This document shows, one piece after another, positions 1 to 6,472 of a stretch of DNA of 7,041 bases; position 1 is the first letter of the stretch; every line of letters begins with the position of its first letter. Location: assembly GCA_030596915.1 (NCBI GenBank), contig JAUVSX010000157.1, forward strand, positions 1-7,041. The letters are read 5' to 3'. A program made the translations under genes and the position numbers. This DNA is from Chloroflexota bacterium (GTDB taxonomy: Bacteria > Chloroflexota > Anaerolineae > B4-G1). The notes beneath the pieces are model-generated. The model was not told the origin of the DNA and ran no database searches. It saw nothing but the letters and a program-made list of their open reading frames with translations.

Positions 1-1415
1 CCCGCAGCATATTGCGCCACGAGCGGCGGTCCCACAGGACGCCGCTTGACCCACACGGGGAAGTAGGATCCCTCGGGGTCCACCCCGACCTGCCCGGTCT
101 GCTGCTCGTATGCGAACACGTCACTCACCATCGGGTAGGGTTTGCTGGGGCAGTAACCCAGAGGCGGGTATGTGTAGGGAAGGGCGCTGACGATCCACAC
201 GCCGCTCCCCGCTGCGGCTCCGACGATGACGACCAACCGCCGTTTTCCAGATGACGCGGGCAGCGGCTCGGAGAACGCGGCTGAACCAAGCAGGGCGAGT
301 GGCAGAATCGCGCGGCCCATGAAACGCCACGGGAACTGAACGAACGGCAGCAGTGGCAACGACTCCCATACCCAGAGGGAGGACGCAGTGCTCATCCAAA
401 CAAGCGCGACGGCGAGTAGCGCAAGAAAGACCAGCGTAGCACGCCGCTCTCTATCGCGCCAACGTACCAGGCCGACGACCAGCCCGATGGCTCCAAGAAT
501 GGCGGCGACGAGGCCCAGGTGAACCTGGTATGGCGGGTTCACGAGCGACGTGTCCACCGGCCTGGGGAGGGCGAGGATCTCTCGAAGGTCCGCGAAGTTG
601 AAGTGAAAGTCGTTGTTGCGGGTGACGATCGACATGTGGAGCTGAACGTAGTCCTGTTCGAGAAGCGCGGGCCCGAGGAAAAGGGCCGACAATCCGAGGG
701 CAGACGCCAGAGCGCCGCCGACCGCCACCCAGTGTCCCTGGCGCCGGTAGACCCACCACAGCACGATCATGTAGGCGATCAGGACCGGTGTAAGGATAAG
801 GCTGGAGATGTAGTGCGTCAGATACAGCGCAACCAGGAACACCGTACTGAGCACGAAGTAGCGGCGTCCCCCGTTCAGTGCCAGCCGGCGGAACGCCCAC
901 AGTATGAAGGGCACGAGCGCCAGCGCAACGGACTCGGGCGCGTTGCCGCGCAGCAGGGCATCGAGGAACTGGTAGGGCGCGTAGGCATAGGCAACGCCGG
1001 CGACGATGCCGGCAGTCGGTCCGAACAAGTCGCGAGCCAGCAGGTAGGCGCCGATCGCGCTGCCCACGATGCTCAGCACGTAGACGAGATTCAGGGCCAC
1101 GGGTAGGCCCATTCCCGTCAGGTACAGTGCCAGGGCCGAGTAGTACGACAGGGCCTCGCGGTAGTTGAAAAAAGGATAGCCGTATCCAAAGGCCAGGTCC
1201 GGCACGTAGCGCGAGAACACGGTGCCGTCACTGAGAGCGTGCCGCAGCGCGACCACGCGATGGTAGTGGAGGCCCCCGTCATGCGTGCACGGCGAGATGG
1301 TGCGCAGCAGGGGCGCCACGGCCACCGCACAGAGAAGAACCACAGCCAGAGCCGCGCGGTGATCACGGAGCCCAGCCAGCTTCGACGTGAGGTTGCGCGG
1401 CGACGCGGTGGTCAC
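1..1415 (-). CDS. Polytopic membrane protein, PTPS-related/GT-C-like (C-terminus beyond window)
   Basis: I translated this by hand; it runs 471 codons from GTG 1415 to the left edge without a stop. The N-terminus is short and basic, with a first helix at about 21-38 followed by 'CTHDGGLHYHRVVALRHAL' (43-61) and 'FGYGYPFFNYREALSYY' (76-92). This HDG-HxHR then GYGYP/FxxY arrangement resembles the membrane family catalogued as '6-pyruvoyl-tetrahydropterin synthase related' (PF10131), a name that does not imply pterin chemistry. Further marks are 'LTHYISSLI' (199-207), about eight or nine hydrophobic helices, and 'FVQFPWRFMGRA' (358-369). From about 412 a hydrophilic outer-face part begins, including 'GSYFPVWV' (449-456). 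Architecture and neighbours suggest a GT-C-like enzyme or transporter in surface glycan assembly; this is inference. Its start overlaps the GT39 stop by GTGA, with GGAGG 6 nt upstream. I judge at least a third of the protein may be missing. Confidence 0.8.
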   Translation of the reverse strand, partial: MTTASPRNLTSKLAGLRDHRAALAVVLLCAVAVAPLLRTISPCTHDGGLHYHRVVALRHALSDGTVFSRYVPDLAFGYGYPFFNYREALSYYSALALYLTGMGLPVALNLVYVLSIVGSAIGAYLLARDLFGPTAGIVAGVAYAYAPYQFLDALLRGNAPESVALALVPFILWAFRRLALNGGRRYFVLSTVFLVALYLTHYISSLILTPVLIAYMIVLWWVYRRQGHWVAVGGALASALGLSALFLGPALLEQDYVQLHMSIVTRNNDFHFNFADLREILALPRPVDTSLVNPPYQVHLGLVAAILGAIGLVVGLVRWRDRERRATLVFLALLAVALVWMSTASSLWVWESLPLLPFVQFPWRFMGRAILPLALLGSAAFSEPLPASSGKRRLVVIVGAAAGSGVWIVSALPYTYPPLGYCPSKPYPMVSDVFAYEQQTGQVGVDPEGSYFPVWVKRRPVGPPLVAQYAA

Positions 1416-4400
1416 GAATGGCCTCCGCCCACGGTGAACCCGATCGGGAGGATCACCCGGTCCCCGGGCACCGATCGGCCGTGTTCGTCGAAGATGCACA
1501 AGCGATCGCCGCTGTCAGCGTCATACAGCCCCACCACAATCAAGTACTCCCCTTCGGGGGCACTCTCGCTGAGGGAGATTACCAGCGCATCGATGATGAC
1601 CTGCCCGGGCGCCCAGCTCGTGGTGGGCGCGGCGCCCGCAGCCGGCAGCCGGTCTATCTGCCCGTGGGCCTGGCCATCCGGGCCGATGAGTTGCGCAAAC
1701 ACCGTGTATCCTGACTCTGTGGGCCCATCCGCCTGCCAATAGAGTGTGATGTCCACCTGGTCCCCTGGCTGGAGGACAGCCGCTGGTGTCGCGAGGTCGA
1801 AGCCGCGCAGGTGCACCACGGTGCCTAGGGTCAGATCCAACGGGTGGGAGATGTCGGTTGGCAGTGAGAAGAGCCGGTCTCGGCCCAACACCCTGATCGA
1901 TGCCAGTTGCTCGTCCTGACTCCACACTTGGTGACCGCCGTCCCCCAGGATGTTGAGAGTCAGCGTATACTGGGCGGCCGGCAGGACAGGGTCAGCCCGC
2001 GGATAGTACCGTGCCTCGGAGGTGTCGTACGTGCGCCACTGGGACGTTGGGTATGAGGAAAGGCCGTCAATCTGTTCGAATGCCACCTCCCCTGAAGGGT
2101 CCAGAAGCCGGAAGCGAAAGCTATACTCGGTGCTTGGTTGGCCGGTAGCCGACCAGATCACGGGCAAAGTCACTTTGTCACCGGACATAACGTCCACCGA
2201 GGCCGGGACCACCACGCAGGCTGTGAACGGTCCGCCCACGAGCTGCCGGCCCACCGGACACGGCGCAGCTTGCCCTGTGACAGCGGGCGGCGCGACTGCT
2301 ACATCGCCCAAGACGACGCGCACGCCACGGAACTCTCCCGTCGCATCCCAGGCCCCTAACTGCATTCCTTGGCTATCGGTGAGGGTGAGCAGCACCGAGT
2401 ACTTGCCTGGCGCTATGTGCTCGGGTAGCTGCATCGCCATCACGATATCGGTCCATTCGCCCGGTGCCCATTCAGTGGTGGGAAACGCGTGGTCATTGAC
2501 CACGGGCTGGCCGACCTCCGACCACACGTGGCCGTCGGTATCTCGCAGGTAGAGCGAGGCGTACAACTCAGTGGGCGTCGGCCCAGGCGTGCGCCATCGC
2601 GCAGTCACCGAGAATCGCCTCTGGACTGGCTCGGCGGGCAGTACGGTATCGACGAGCACAAGCTGGTCGCCGAAGGTCGCTGCGTACGGCCTTGCACCCG
2701 TGATCGGAGGGTCCGCGATCAAGTACTGGGATATCGTCGCGGATCCCACGCGCGCGGTTGCGATCTGCGTACCGACAACCGCCAGAGTGCGGCGTATCTG
2801 TTCTGCGGTAACAGAGGACGCCCCGCCATCGCTCACCAGCCATAGTCGCCCATTACTGGAGCTCAGCTCACTAATGAGGGCGGCGACGCTTCGTTCGTCG
2901 GGCAGGTTGGCTGCCGGATGGACCGTGCCCGGCCCACTGTAAGTCCGGACCAGCGGAGTATTGGCATCGGATACTATGGCCTGACCCGGCTCCACCTGGG
3001 CTGTCAGGAACGACGACTGCTCCTGGACCATCGTGTTGGTGTATATGGCGACGCGGTCGAGGAAACCGAGATGTGTCGTGTGGGCGGGTTGCTGGCTGAA
3101 CATAGCACCAGCTGACCCCACAACGAAGTCGGCGAGCGACGCTCGCTCGATAGGCACGGTCTTGCCGGTGAACAACGGCGCAAAGGAAGGGACCGACGCC
3201 GCTGCCACGGTCAGCTCGCTGGCGTTTGGCTGCTCGTCCAGCCAGCGTGCCGCGGCTCCCATGCCTTCTCCCCAATCGGTTGGGAGCAGGTGACGGGCGG
3301 CCCACGGTCCTCCAAGGAGCGGGCTGAAATACATCAGGGGATTGGTTACGAAGGGGAGCAACATGGCCAACTGAAGGACAATGAGGGCGAGGAGGGGCAG
3401 CAGGGCGGCGCCAGTCCGCCCCCGACGGTGGCCGGCCGCGGGCGTCTCCTTGGAGCGGCTGCGCTCGCCACCGGCTCCAGCCAGCGCCAAGGCGGCGATC
3501 ACGGTGAGGGGAGGAAGAACCGGCAGAAGGTAGCGGTCGAACTTCTTGGTACTCACCGCCAGCATAAGCACGTACCCAAGAACGAAGAGCCAGAGCCATG
3601 CCATTTCCAGGCGCAGAGACTTGCGCTGCCAGAACGCAACAACGCCCATAATCAGACCCACCAGGACAATCGGACTGAGGCGGTAGGGCAGCGCGACGGC
3701 GTAGAACCCAGGACCGTGCTCGAGAGCGTATTCCCCGGCGAAGAACGTGGGGGTCAAGGCGGTCGTGGATTGGTAGAGCGGTGCGGCGAGCAGGTCTCGC
3801 AGGGTCGCAAGCGGCGCGCTCCACATAGCAGGGTAAAGCGCAATGAACACGCCCGCGCAAGCCAAGGCCCACAGTGAGGCGAGGCCGAGCGCGCGACTGA
3901 AACTGATCCTGCGTGCCAACCAGGCCGAGCACAGCACCGTCACCGCGAATGCAGGGAGGATGACGGCAAGCGTCTTCGTTCCAACGGCCAGACCGCCCGC
4001 AGCCCCGCCGAGCAGAGCCCACAGCCAACCACGTTCACCGGGCCGCGTGGCCGCGAGGAGAGCAAAGACACAGATCGCCGAGAATGTCGCCAGCAACGCG
4101 TCGGTGTGGAGCAGGCCAGAGTGGCCAATAAGGAAGGCATCAAACGCTAGCAGGCCAAGCACCAGCAGCCCGATGCGGCGGTCGAAAAGGCGCACACACA
4201 GGTGATACACGACGGCCAAGCCCAGGACCGATGTCAGGGCGACGGCAGCGCGGCCGAATGGCAGGTAGAAGGCCAGGTGACGGATAGCCTCGGCATTCTC
4301 CGGCCCAAGCCATGCCATACGCCGGATCCAGTTGAGGTGGGGTCGGCTCTGAGCGGGAGCGATCAAGTGCCGCACTGCGACGCCAGCAGACCCGAGCCAC

Positions 4401-4678
4401 ATCGTCGTCACGCCCGGGTGCCCTGTCGATGGGACAGCGGCCCAGTCACGCGCGACTATGGCATCGGCGAAGAGGATGGATCGGTAGACCCACGCCGGCT
4501 CGTCTGGAGTCACGTAGCGTCCGAAGGGCGCCACGCGCACGACGAGCGCCGCCAGCAGAATGCAGACAGCAATCAGCGTGGCGCCGGCCGGCCGGAGCGC
4601 AACCGCCGTCGAGTCCTTCCACCGCTGGCGGAGGCGCCGCCACAACGTGGCATACGATCGGTCGCGGTCAGTGCTCAC
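1412..4678 (-). CDS. GT39/PMT-type membrane glycosyltransferase with three-module outer-face tail
   Basis: A 1088-residue GT-C-fold protein. Residues 1-30 are a basic cytoplasmic N-terminus; about 33-50 is the first membrane helix, followed at once by the 'TPDEP' loop, whose Asp59-Glu60 is the acidic pair expected at the GT39 active site, and 'STGHPGVTTMWLG' (84-96). Further hydrophobic helices run to about 447, with 'HTDALLATF' (191-199) and 'TKKFDRYLLPVLP' (377-389), both typical of PMT/ArnT relatives. GT39 enzymes use polyprenyl-phosphate sugars on the outer membrane face. After the last helix comes a soluble region (about 450-660, with 'WGEGMGAAARWL'), then three beta-rich modules (667-797, 798-932, 940-1085). 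The total is about twice a plain GT39 protein. The GTG start was chosen because it overlaps an upstream TGA as GTGA and precedes the first helix properly; it lacks a close Shine-Dalgarno. Acceptor and sugar are unknown. Confidence 0.85.
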   Translation of the reverse strand: MSTDRDRSYATLWRRLRQRWKDSTAVALRPAGATLIAVCILLAALVVRVAPFGRYVTPDEPAWVYRSILFADAIVARDWAAVPSTGHPGVTTMWLGSAGVAVRHLIAPAQSRPHLNWIRRMAWLGPENAEAIRHLAFYLPFGRAAVALTSVLGLAVVYHLCVRLFDRRIGLLVLGLLAFDAFLIGHSGLLHTDALLATFSAICVFALLAATRPGERGWLWALLGGAAGGLAVGTKTLAVILPAFAVTVLCSAWLARRISFSRALGLASLWALACAGVFIALYPAMWSAPLATLRDLLAAPLYQSTTALTPTFFAGEYALEHGPGFYAVALPYRLSPIVLVGLIMGVVAFWQRKSLRLEMAWLWLFVLGYVLMLAVSTKKFDRYLLPVLPPLTVIAALALAGAGGERSRSKETPAAGHRRGRTGAALLPLLALIVLQLAMLLPFVTNPLMYFSPLLGGPWAARHLLPTDWGEGMGAAARWLDEQPNASELTVAAASVPSFAPLFTGKTVPIERASLADFVVGSAGAMFSQQPAHTTHLGFLDRVAIYTNTMVQEQSSFLTAQVEPGQAIVSDANTPLVRTYSGPGTVHPAANLPDERSVAALISELSSSNGRLWLVSDGGASSVTAEQIRRTLAVVGTQIATARVGSATISQYLIADPPITGARPYAATFGDQLVLVDTVLPAEPVQRRFSVTARWRTPGPTPTELYASLYLRDTDGHVWSEVGQPVVNDHAFPTTEWAPGEWTDIVMAMQLPEHIAPGKYSVLLTLTDSQGMQLGAWDATGEFRGVRVVLGDVAVAPPAVTGQAAPCPVGRQLVGGPFTACVVVPASVDVMSGDKVTLPVIWSATGQPSTEYSFRFRLLDPSGEVAFEQIDGLSSYPTSQWRTYDTSEARYYPRADPVLPAAQYTLTLNILGDGGHQVWSQDEQLASIRVLGRDRLFSLPTDISHPLDLTLGTVVHLRGFDLATPAAVLQPGDQVDITLYWQADGPTESGYTVFAQLIGPDGQAHGQIDRLPAAGAAPTTSWAPGQVIIDALVISLSESAPEGEYLIVVGLYDADSGDRLCIFDEHGRSVPGDRVILPIGFTVGGGHS
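1422..1426 (-). promoter_or_regulatory. Shine-Dalgarno site for the downstream membrane-protein gene
   Basis: GGAGG on the minus strand lies 6 nt before the GTG at 1415. It is embedded in the last Gly-Gly codons of the GT39 gene and supports both the chosen start and translational coupling between the two genes. Confidence 0.75.
1424..2680 (-). repeat. Three divergent beta-sandwich modules in the GT39 protein tail
   Basis: Three protein-level repeats of about 130-145 residues lie at 2680-2288, 2287-1883 and 1861-1424. Each has a strand ending in Trp ('VTARWRT', 'LPVIWSAT', 'ITLYWQAD'), a strand ending in a turn ('LYLRDTDGHVW', 'FRLLDPSGEV', 'AQLIGPDGQA'), a 'P-T-[TS]-x-W' segment ('PTTEWAPGEW', 'YPTSQWRTYD', 'PTTSWAPGQV'), and a final hairpin ('APGKYSVLLTLTD', 'PAAQYTLTLNILG', 'PEGEYLIVVGLYD'). 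The middle copy is the most divergent: it lacks the APG after the Trp and contains two Cys (807, 821) absent from the other two. An Ig-like or carbohydrate-binding fold on the outer face is inferred from the strand pattern, not shown. Confidence 0.7.
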
Positions 4679-4728
4679 GGGAACAGTCGCTGGAACGGAG
4701 GACCAGCACGCCTCCAGACGCGGCCCAA
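4675..4728 (-). CDS. Possible 17-codon coupling (leader) ORF
   Basis: A short reading frame starts at TTG 4728, 8 nt after a GGGAGG, encodes about 17 residues (Arg/Pro-rich, ending QRLFP), and stops with a TGA at 4677-4675 that overlaps the GT39 GTG start as GTGA. The same 4-base arrangement occurs at both other gene junctions in the window. I see no recognisable peptide family and infer a translational-coupling role only, supplying ribosomes to a start codon that lacks its own Shine-Dalgarno site. The same frame is open further upstream into the phosphodiesterase gene, but that part looks like out-of-frame coding sequence. It may well not be translated. Confidence 0.22.
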   Translation of the reverse strand: MGRVWRRAGPPFQRLFP

Positions 4729-4840
4729 TGACGCTGCCTCCCGCGAAGACGTTCGTGCAGGCAATGTGAGGGGGACCGGGGAGGGACGATTCGCAGCGAG
4801 CGGTCCGCGGCCCTTGCGCAGGTCCTTCGCGCGCCCGGCA
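4679..4840 (-). other. 162-bp spacer between phosphodiesterase and GT39 genes
   Basis: This is the only intergenic gap in the window. Read on the minus strand it has no T-run terminator and no convincing -35/-10 pair. It holds a GGGAGG at 4742-4737, a GGAGG (4715-4711) that can pair with CCTCC (4701-4697) across a 9-nt loop, and a possible 17-codon ORF described separately. The frame of the GT39 gene stays open back to the phosphodiesterase TGA at 4843-4841, 54 codons upstream of its GTG, but that stretch has no ATG, GTG or TTG start in frame. Confidence 0.5.
4737..4742 (-). promoter_or_regulatory. Shine-Dalgarno-like GGGAGG ahead of the candidate leader ORF
   Basis: GGGAGG on the minus strand lies 8 nt before a TTG at 4728. 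The GT39 GTG at 4678 has no purine-rich site in the usual 5-10 nt window (the bases there are pyrimidine-rich), so this upstream site may be the real ribosome entry point for the pair. It could also be a chance match in GC-rich DNA. Confidence 0.3.
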
Positions 4841-6472
4841 TCAGCCAAGATAGCCCAGCGCGTGCAATCGCGCCTCAACCTCGGCCGCTTCCTCGGAGGA
4901 GAGCCCTGTCGCCTTCCCCGTCTCCGGGCCAACTGAACTGAACTGCACTGGGCGGGCGTGGGCGATTGCCTCGTCCAGCACACGCCCGTCCATATCTTCG
5001 GGCACGGGTAAGCCCATCAGGTGCAGGATGGTCGGCGCCAAGTCAACGATGCGGGCGCCCTCGAGAGTCACTCCCTGGCGGACTTCGGCCCCCCAGGCAA
5101 CGAAGATGCCGTGCAAACGATGGCAGCCGGAATCCCCGCGGATCTGGCGTGTCACAACTCGGCTGTCGGCGGCGAACAGGGGGAATGCAATGGTGCGGAA
5201 ACCGTCCATCACCACGTGGAGGTCAGGGCCTCGCGAACTGAACGGTCCGTGAGCCACTTCATCGCCCATCAACACGCGGTCGACCAGTGGGTGACCCGTG
5301 ATCGGGTGCTTCAACTGGCCCAGGGCCTCGACAACTTGTTGACGCACAGCCTCGTATTCCGCGCCGTTCGAGACAATGCCCTCAGGTTGGGTGTCTCGCC
5401 GGTTGATGTACACCTGGCCCACGTGGCCCAGCGAGAAGGCCAGCGTCCGTGACCAGTCGACATCGTCGAAGGAGAGGAATCTGCCCACCACCTTGTTGCG
5501 GGTCGACTTCGAGACCTGCCAGACGTAGTTCTGCAGGCCGGCTCGTTCGATCAAGTGCCAGATGGAGGCAGGCGTCATCCCGGCGCGAAACAGGCCAGCC
5601 CGGAGCCGCGTCCACGCTCCAGGCTTCAGCCGCAGGAGCCCGTGATCCATGAACAGCAAGTTGAGGTTGACAACGTAATGCAGGGGACCAAACCCGTGGT
5701 CTGACATTACGATGACCGTCGTGTCGTCGGACAACCGGTCAGTCATTGCGCCGATGTAGGAATCGATTCGTTCGTAGATCTGTCGCACCGTTGGGCCGAA
5801 CGCCGCCGCTGCCTCAGGATCGTACTGAGGGTGTGCCGGGTCCACGTATTTCCAGAGCGCATGCTGGGCGATATCGGTGGCCTGGAAGTGAAACATGAGA
5901 AAGTCGCAGTGATGGTCGGCCATCAATTGCAGCGCGTACGCCCCGCGACGGTCGACCATCTCCAGCAGGTCGGCTGCAAATTCCGCCGCGCGCCCTTGCT
6001 TGTACTGGACGTGCGGAGCGATGCGGTATGGGCCAAGCTGAGATGCGTAACGATCCAGCAGATTGGCAGGATAGGTGAACGTTGCTCCCACTGGTGAGAG
6101 CATCCCGCCCACGATGAAGCCGTTGCGCGGAGTGGGCGGGTCTGTGACCGGCACGTTCATTACGCCGGCGGTTCGCCCGCCCTCCGAGAGGAGCTGCCAA
6201 AGCGTGGGCGCCTGGATGGATGTCGCGTTCACCAGCTCGAACTTGGCCCCCGTGGGCAGTATGAAATCGAACACACCGTGCTTCCCCGAGTTCTTGCCGG
6301 TGGCGAACGTTGGCCAGGCAGGGGATGTGACTGGGGGAATTGTCGACTCGAGCAGGCCCTGTGCGCCCTCGCGCATCATCCGCGCCAGGTTAGGCAAGTT
6401 CCCCTCCCGGGCCCACGGGCGGATCAGATCGAAGGTCGCCCCATCGATGCCGACGACTAGCACGTGGCTCAC
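4841..6472 (-). CDS. Alkaline-phosphatase-superfamily phosphodiesterase (type I phosphodiesterase/nucleotide pyrophosphatase-like), cytosolic
   Basis: A complete 543-residue hydrolase of the alkaline phosphatase superfamily, closest by motif to PF01663. The expected two-metal site can be read off: Asp10 in 'VVGIDGATFD', nucleophile Thr49 (or Ser50) in 'PPVTSPAWPTFATG', Asp200/His204 in 'QATDIAQHALW', Asp258/His259 in 'VMSDHGFGP', and a C-terminal His, probably His451 in 'CHRLHGIFVAWG'. The D, T, DxxxH, DH, H order matches nucleotide pyrophosphatases/phosphodiesterases. The end 'DLAPTILHLMGLPVPEDMDG' and the tail 'VEARLHALGYLG' are usual for this group, so the protein looks full length. There is no signal peptide or membrane helix: the first beta strand starts at residue 3, so it should act in the cytoplasm. 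The start overlaps the GT2 stop by GTGA. The substrate is unknown; a nucleotide-sugar, lipid-linked sugar phosphate or other phosphodiester fits the context (inference). Confidence 0.9.
   Translation of the reverse strand: MSHVLVVGIDGATFDLIRPWAREGNLPNLARMMREGAQGLLESTIPPVTSPAWPTFATGKNSGKHGVFDFILPTGAKFELVNATSIQAPTLWQLLSEGGRTAGVMNVPVTDPPTPRNGFIVGGMLSPVGATFTYPANLLDRYASQLGPYRIAPHVQYKQGRAAEFAADLLEMVDRRGAYALQLMADHHCDFLMFHFQATDIAQHALWKYVDPAHPQYDPEAAAAFGPTVRQIYERIDSYIGAMTDRLSDDTTVIVMSDHGFGPLHYVVNLNLLFMDHGLLRLKPGAWTRLRAGLFRAGMTPASIWHLIERAGLQNYVWQVSKSTRNKVVGRFLSFDDVDWSRTLAFSLGHVGQVYINRRDTQPEGIVSNGAEYEAVRQQVVEALGQLKHPITGHPLVDRVLMGDEVAHGPFSSRGPDLHVVMDGFRTIAFPLFAADSRVVTRQIRGDSGCHRLHGIFVAWGAEVRQGVTLEGARIVDLAPTILHLMGLPVPEDMDGRVLDEAIAHARPVQFSSVGPETGKATGLSSEEAAEVEARLHALGYLG

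Noticed and set aside
519..1106. Plus-strand ORF of 195 codons
   Set aside because: Antisense to the membrane-protein gene that spans positions 1-1415, whose translation has clear helices and family motifs.
3290..3877. Plus-strand ORF of 195 codons
   Set aside because: Antisense to the transmembrane part of the GT39 gene; the Gln/Glu/Arg/Gly-rich product is the expected mirror of hydrophobic codons.
2871..4028. Minus-strand ORF of 385 codons overlapping the GT39 gene in another frame
   Set aside because: An Arg/Pro/Gly/Ser-rich product with no recognisable motif, while the overlapping GT39 frame has coherent helices and conserved residues throughout this stretch.
4690..4720. Hairpin as an intergenic terminator
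   Set aside because: The GGAGG/CCTCC stem is only five pairs and is not followed by a T-run on the minus strand, so it does not look like an intrinsic terminator.
4679..4843. Single in-frame TGA between the phosphodiesterase and GT39 genes, suggesting read-through or a split fusion
   Set aside because: The two genes share a frame and the 54 codons between them are open, but the phosphodiesterase ends exactly at the family's usual 'LGYLG' tail and the linker has no domain-like sequence. Open runs of this length are expected by chance in GC-rich DNA.
4202..4936. Plus-strand ORF of 244 codons
   Set aside because: It runs antisense across the GT39 N-terminus and the phosphodiesterase 3' end. 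Its composition (Arg, Gly, His, Pro rich) is what reversed GC-rich coding DNA gives, it shows no family motif, and both minus-strand genes are well supported.
4675..4983. 102-codon minus-strand ORF ending at the GT39 start
   Set aside because: Its upstream half is an out-of-frame reading of the phosphodiesterase C-terminus and is Arg/Pro rich. Only the last 17 codons, which have their own ribosome-binding-like site, were kept as a low-confidence candidate.
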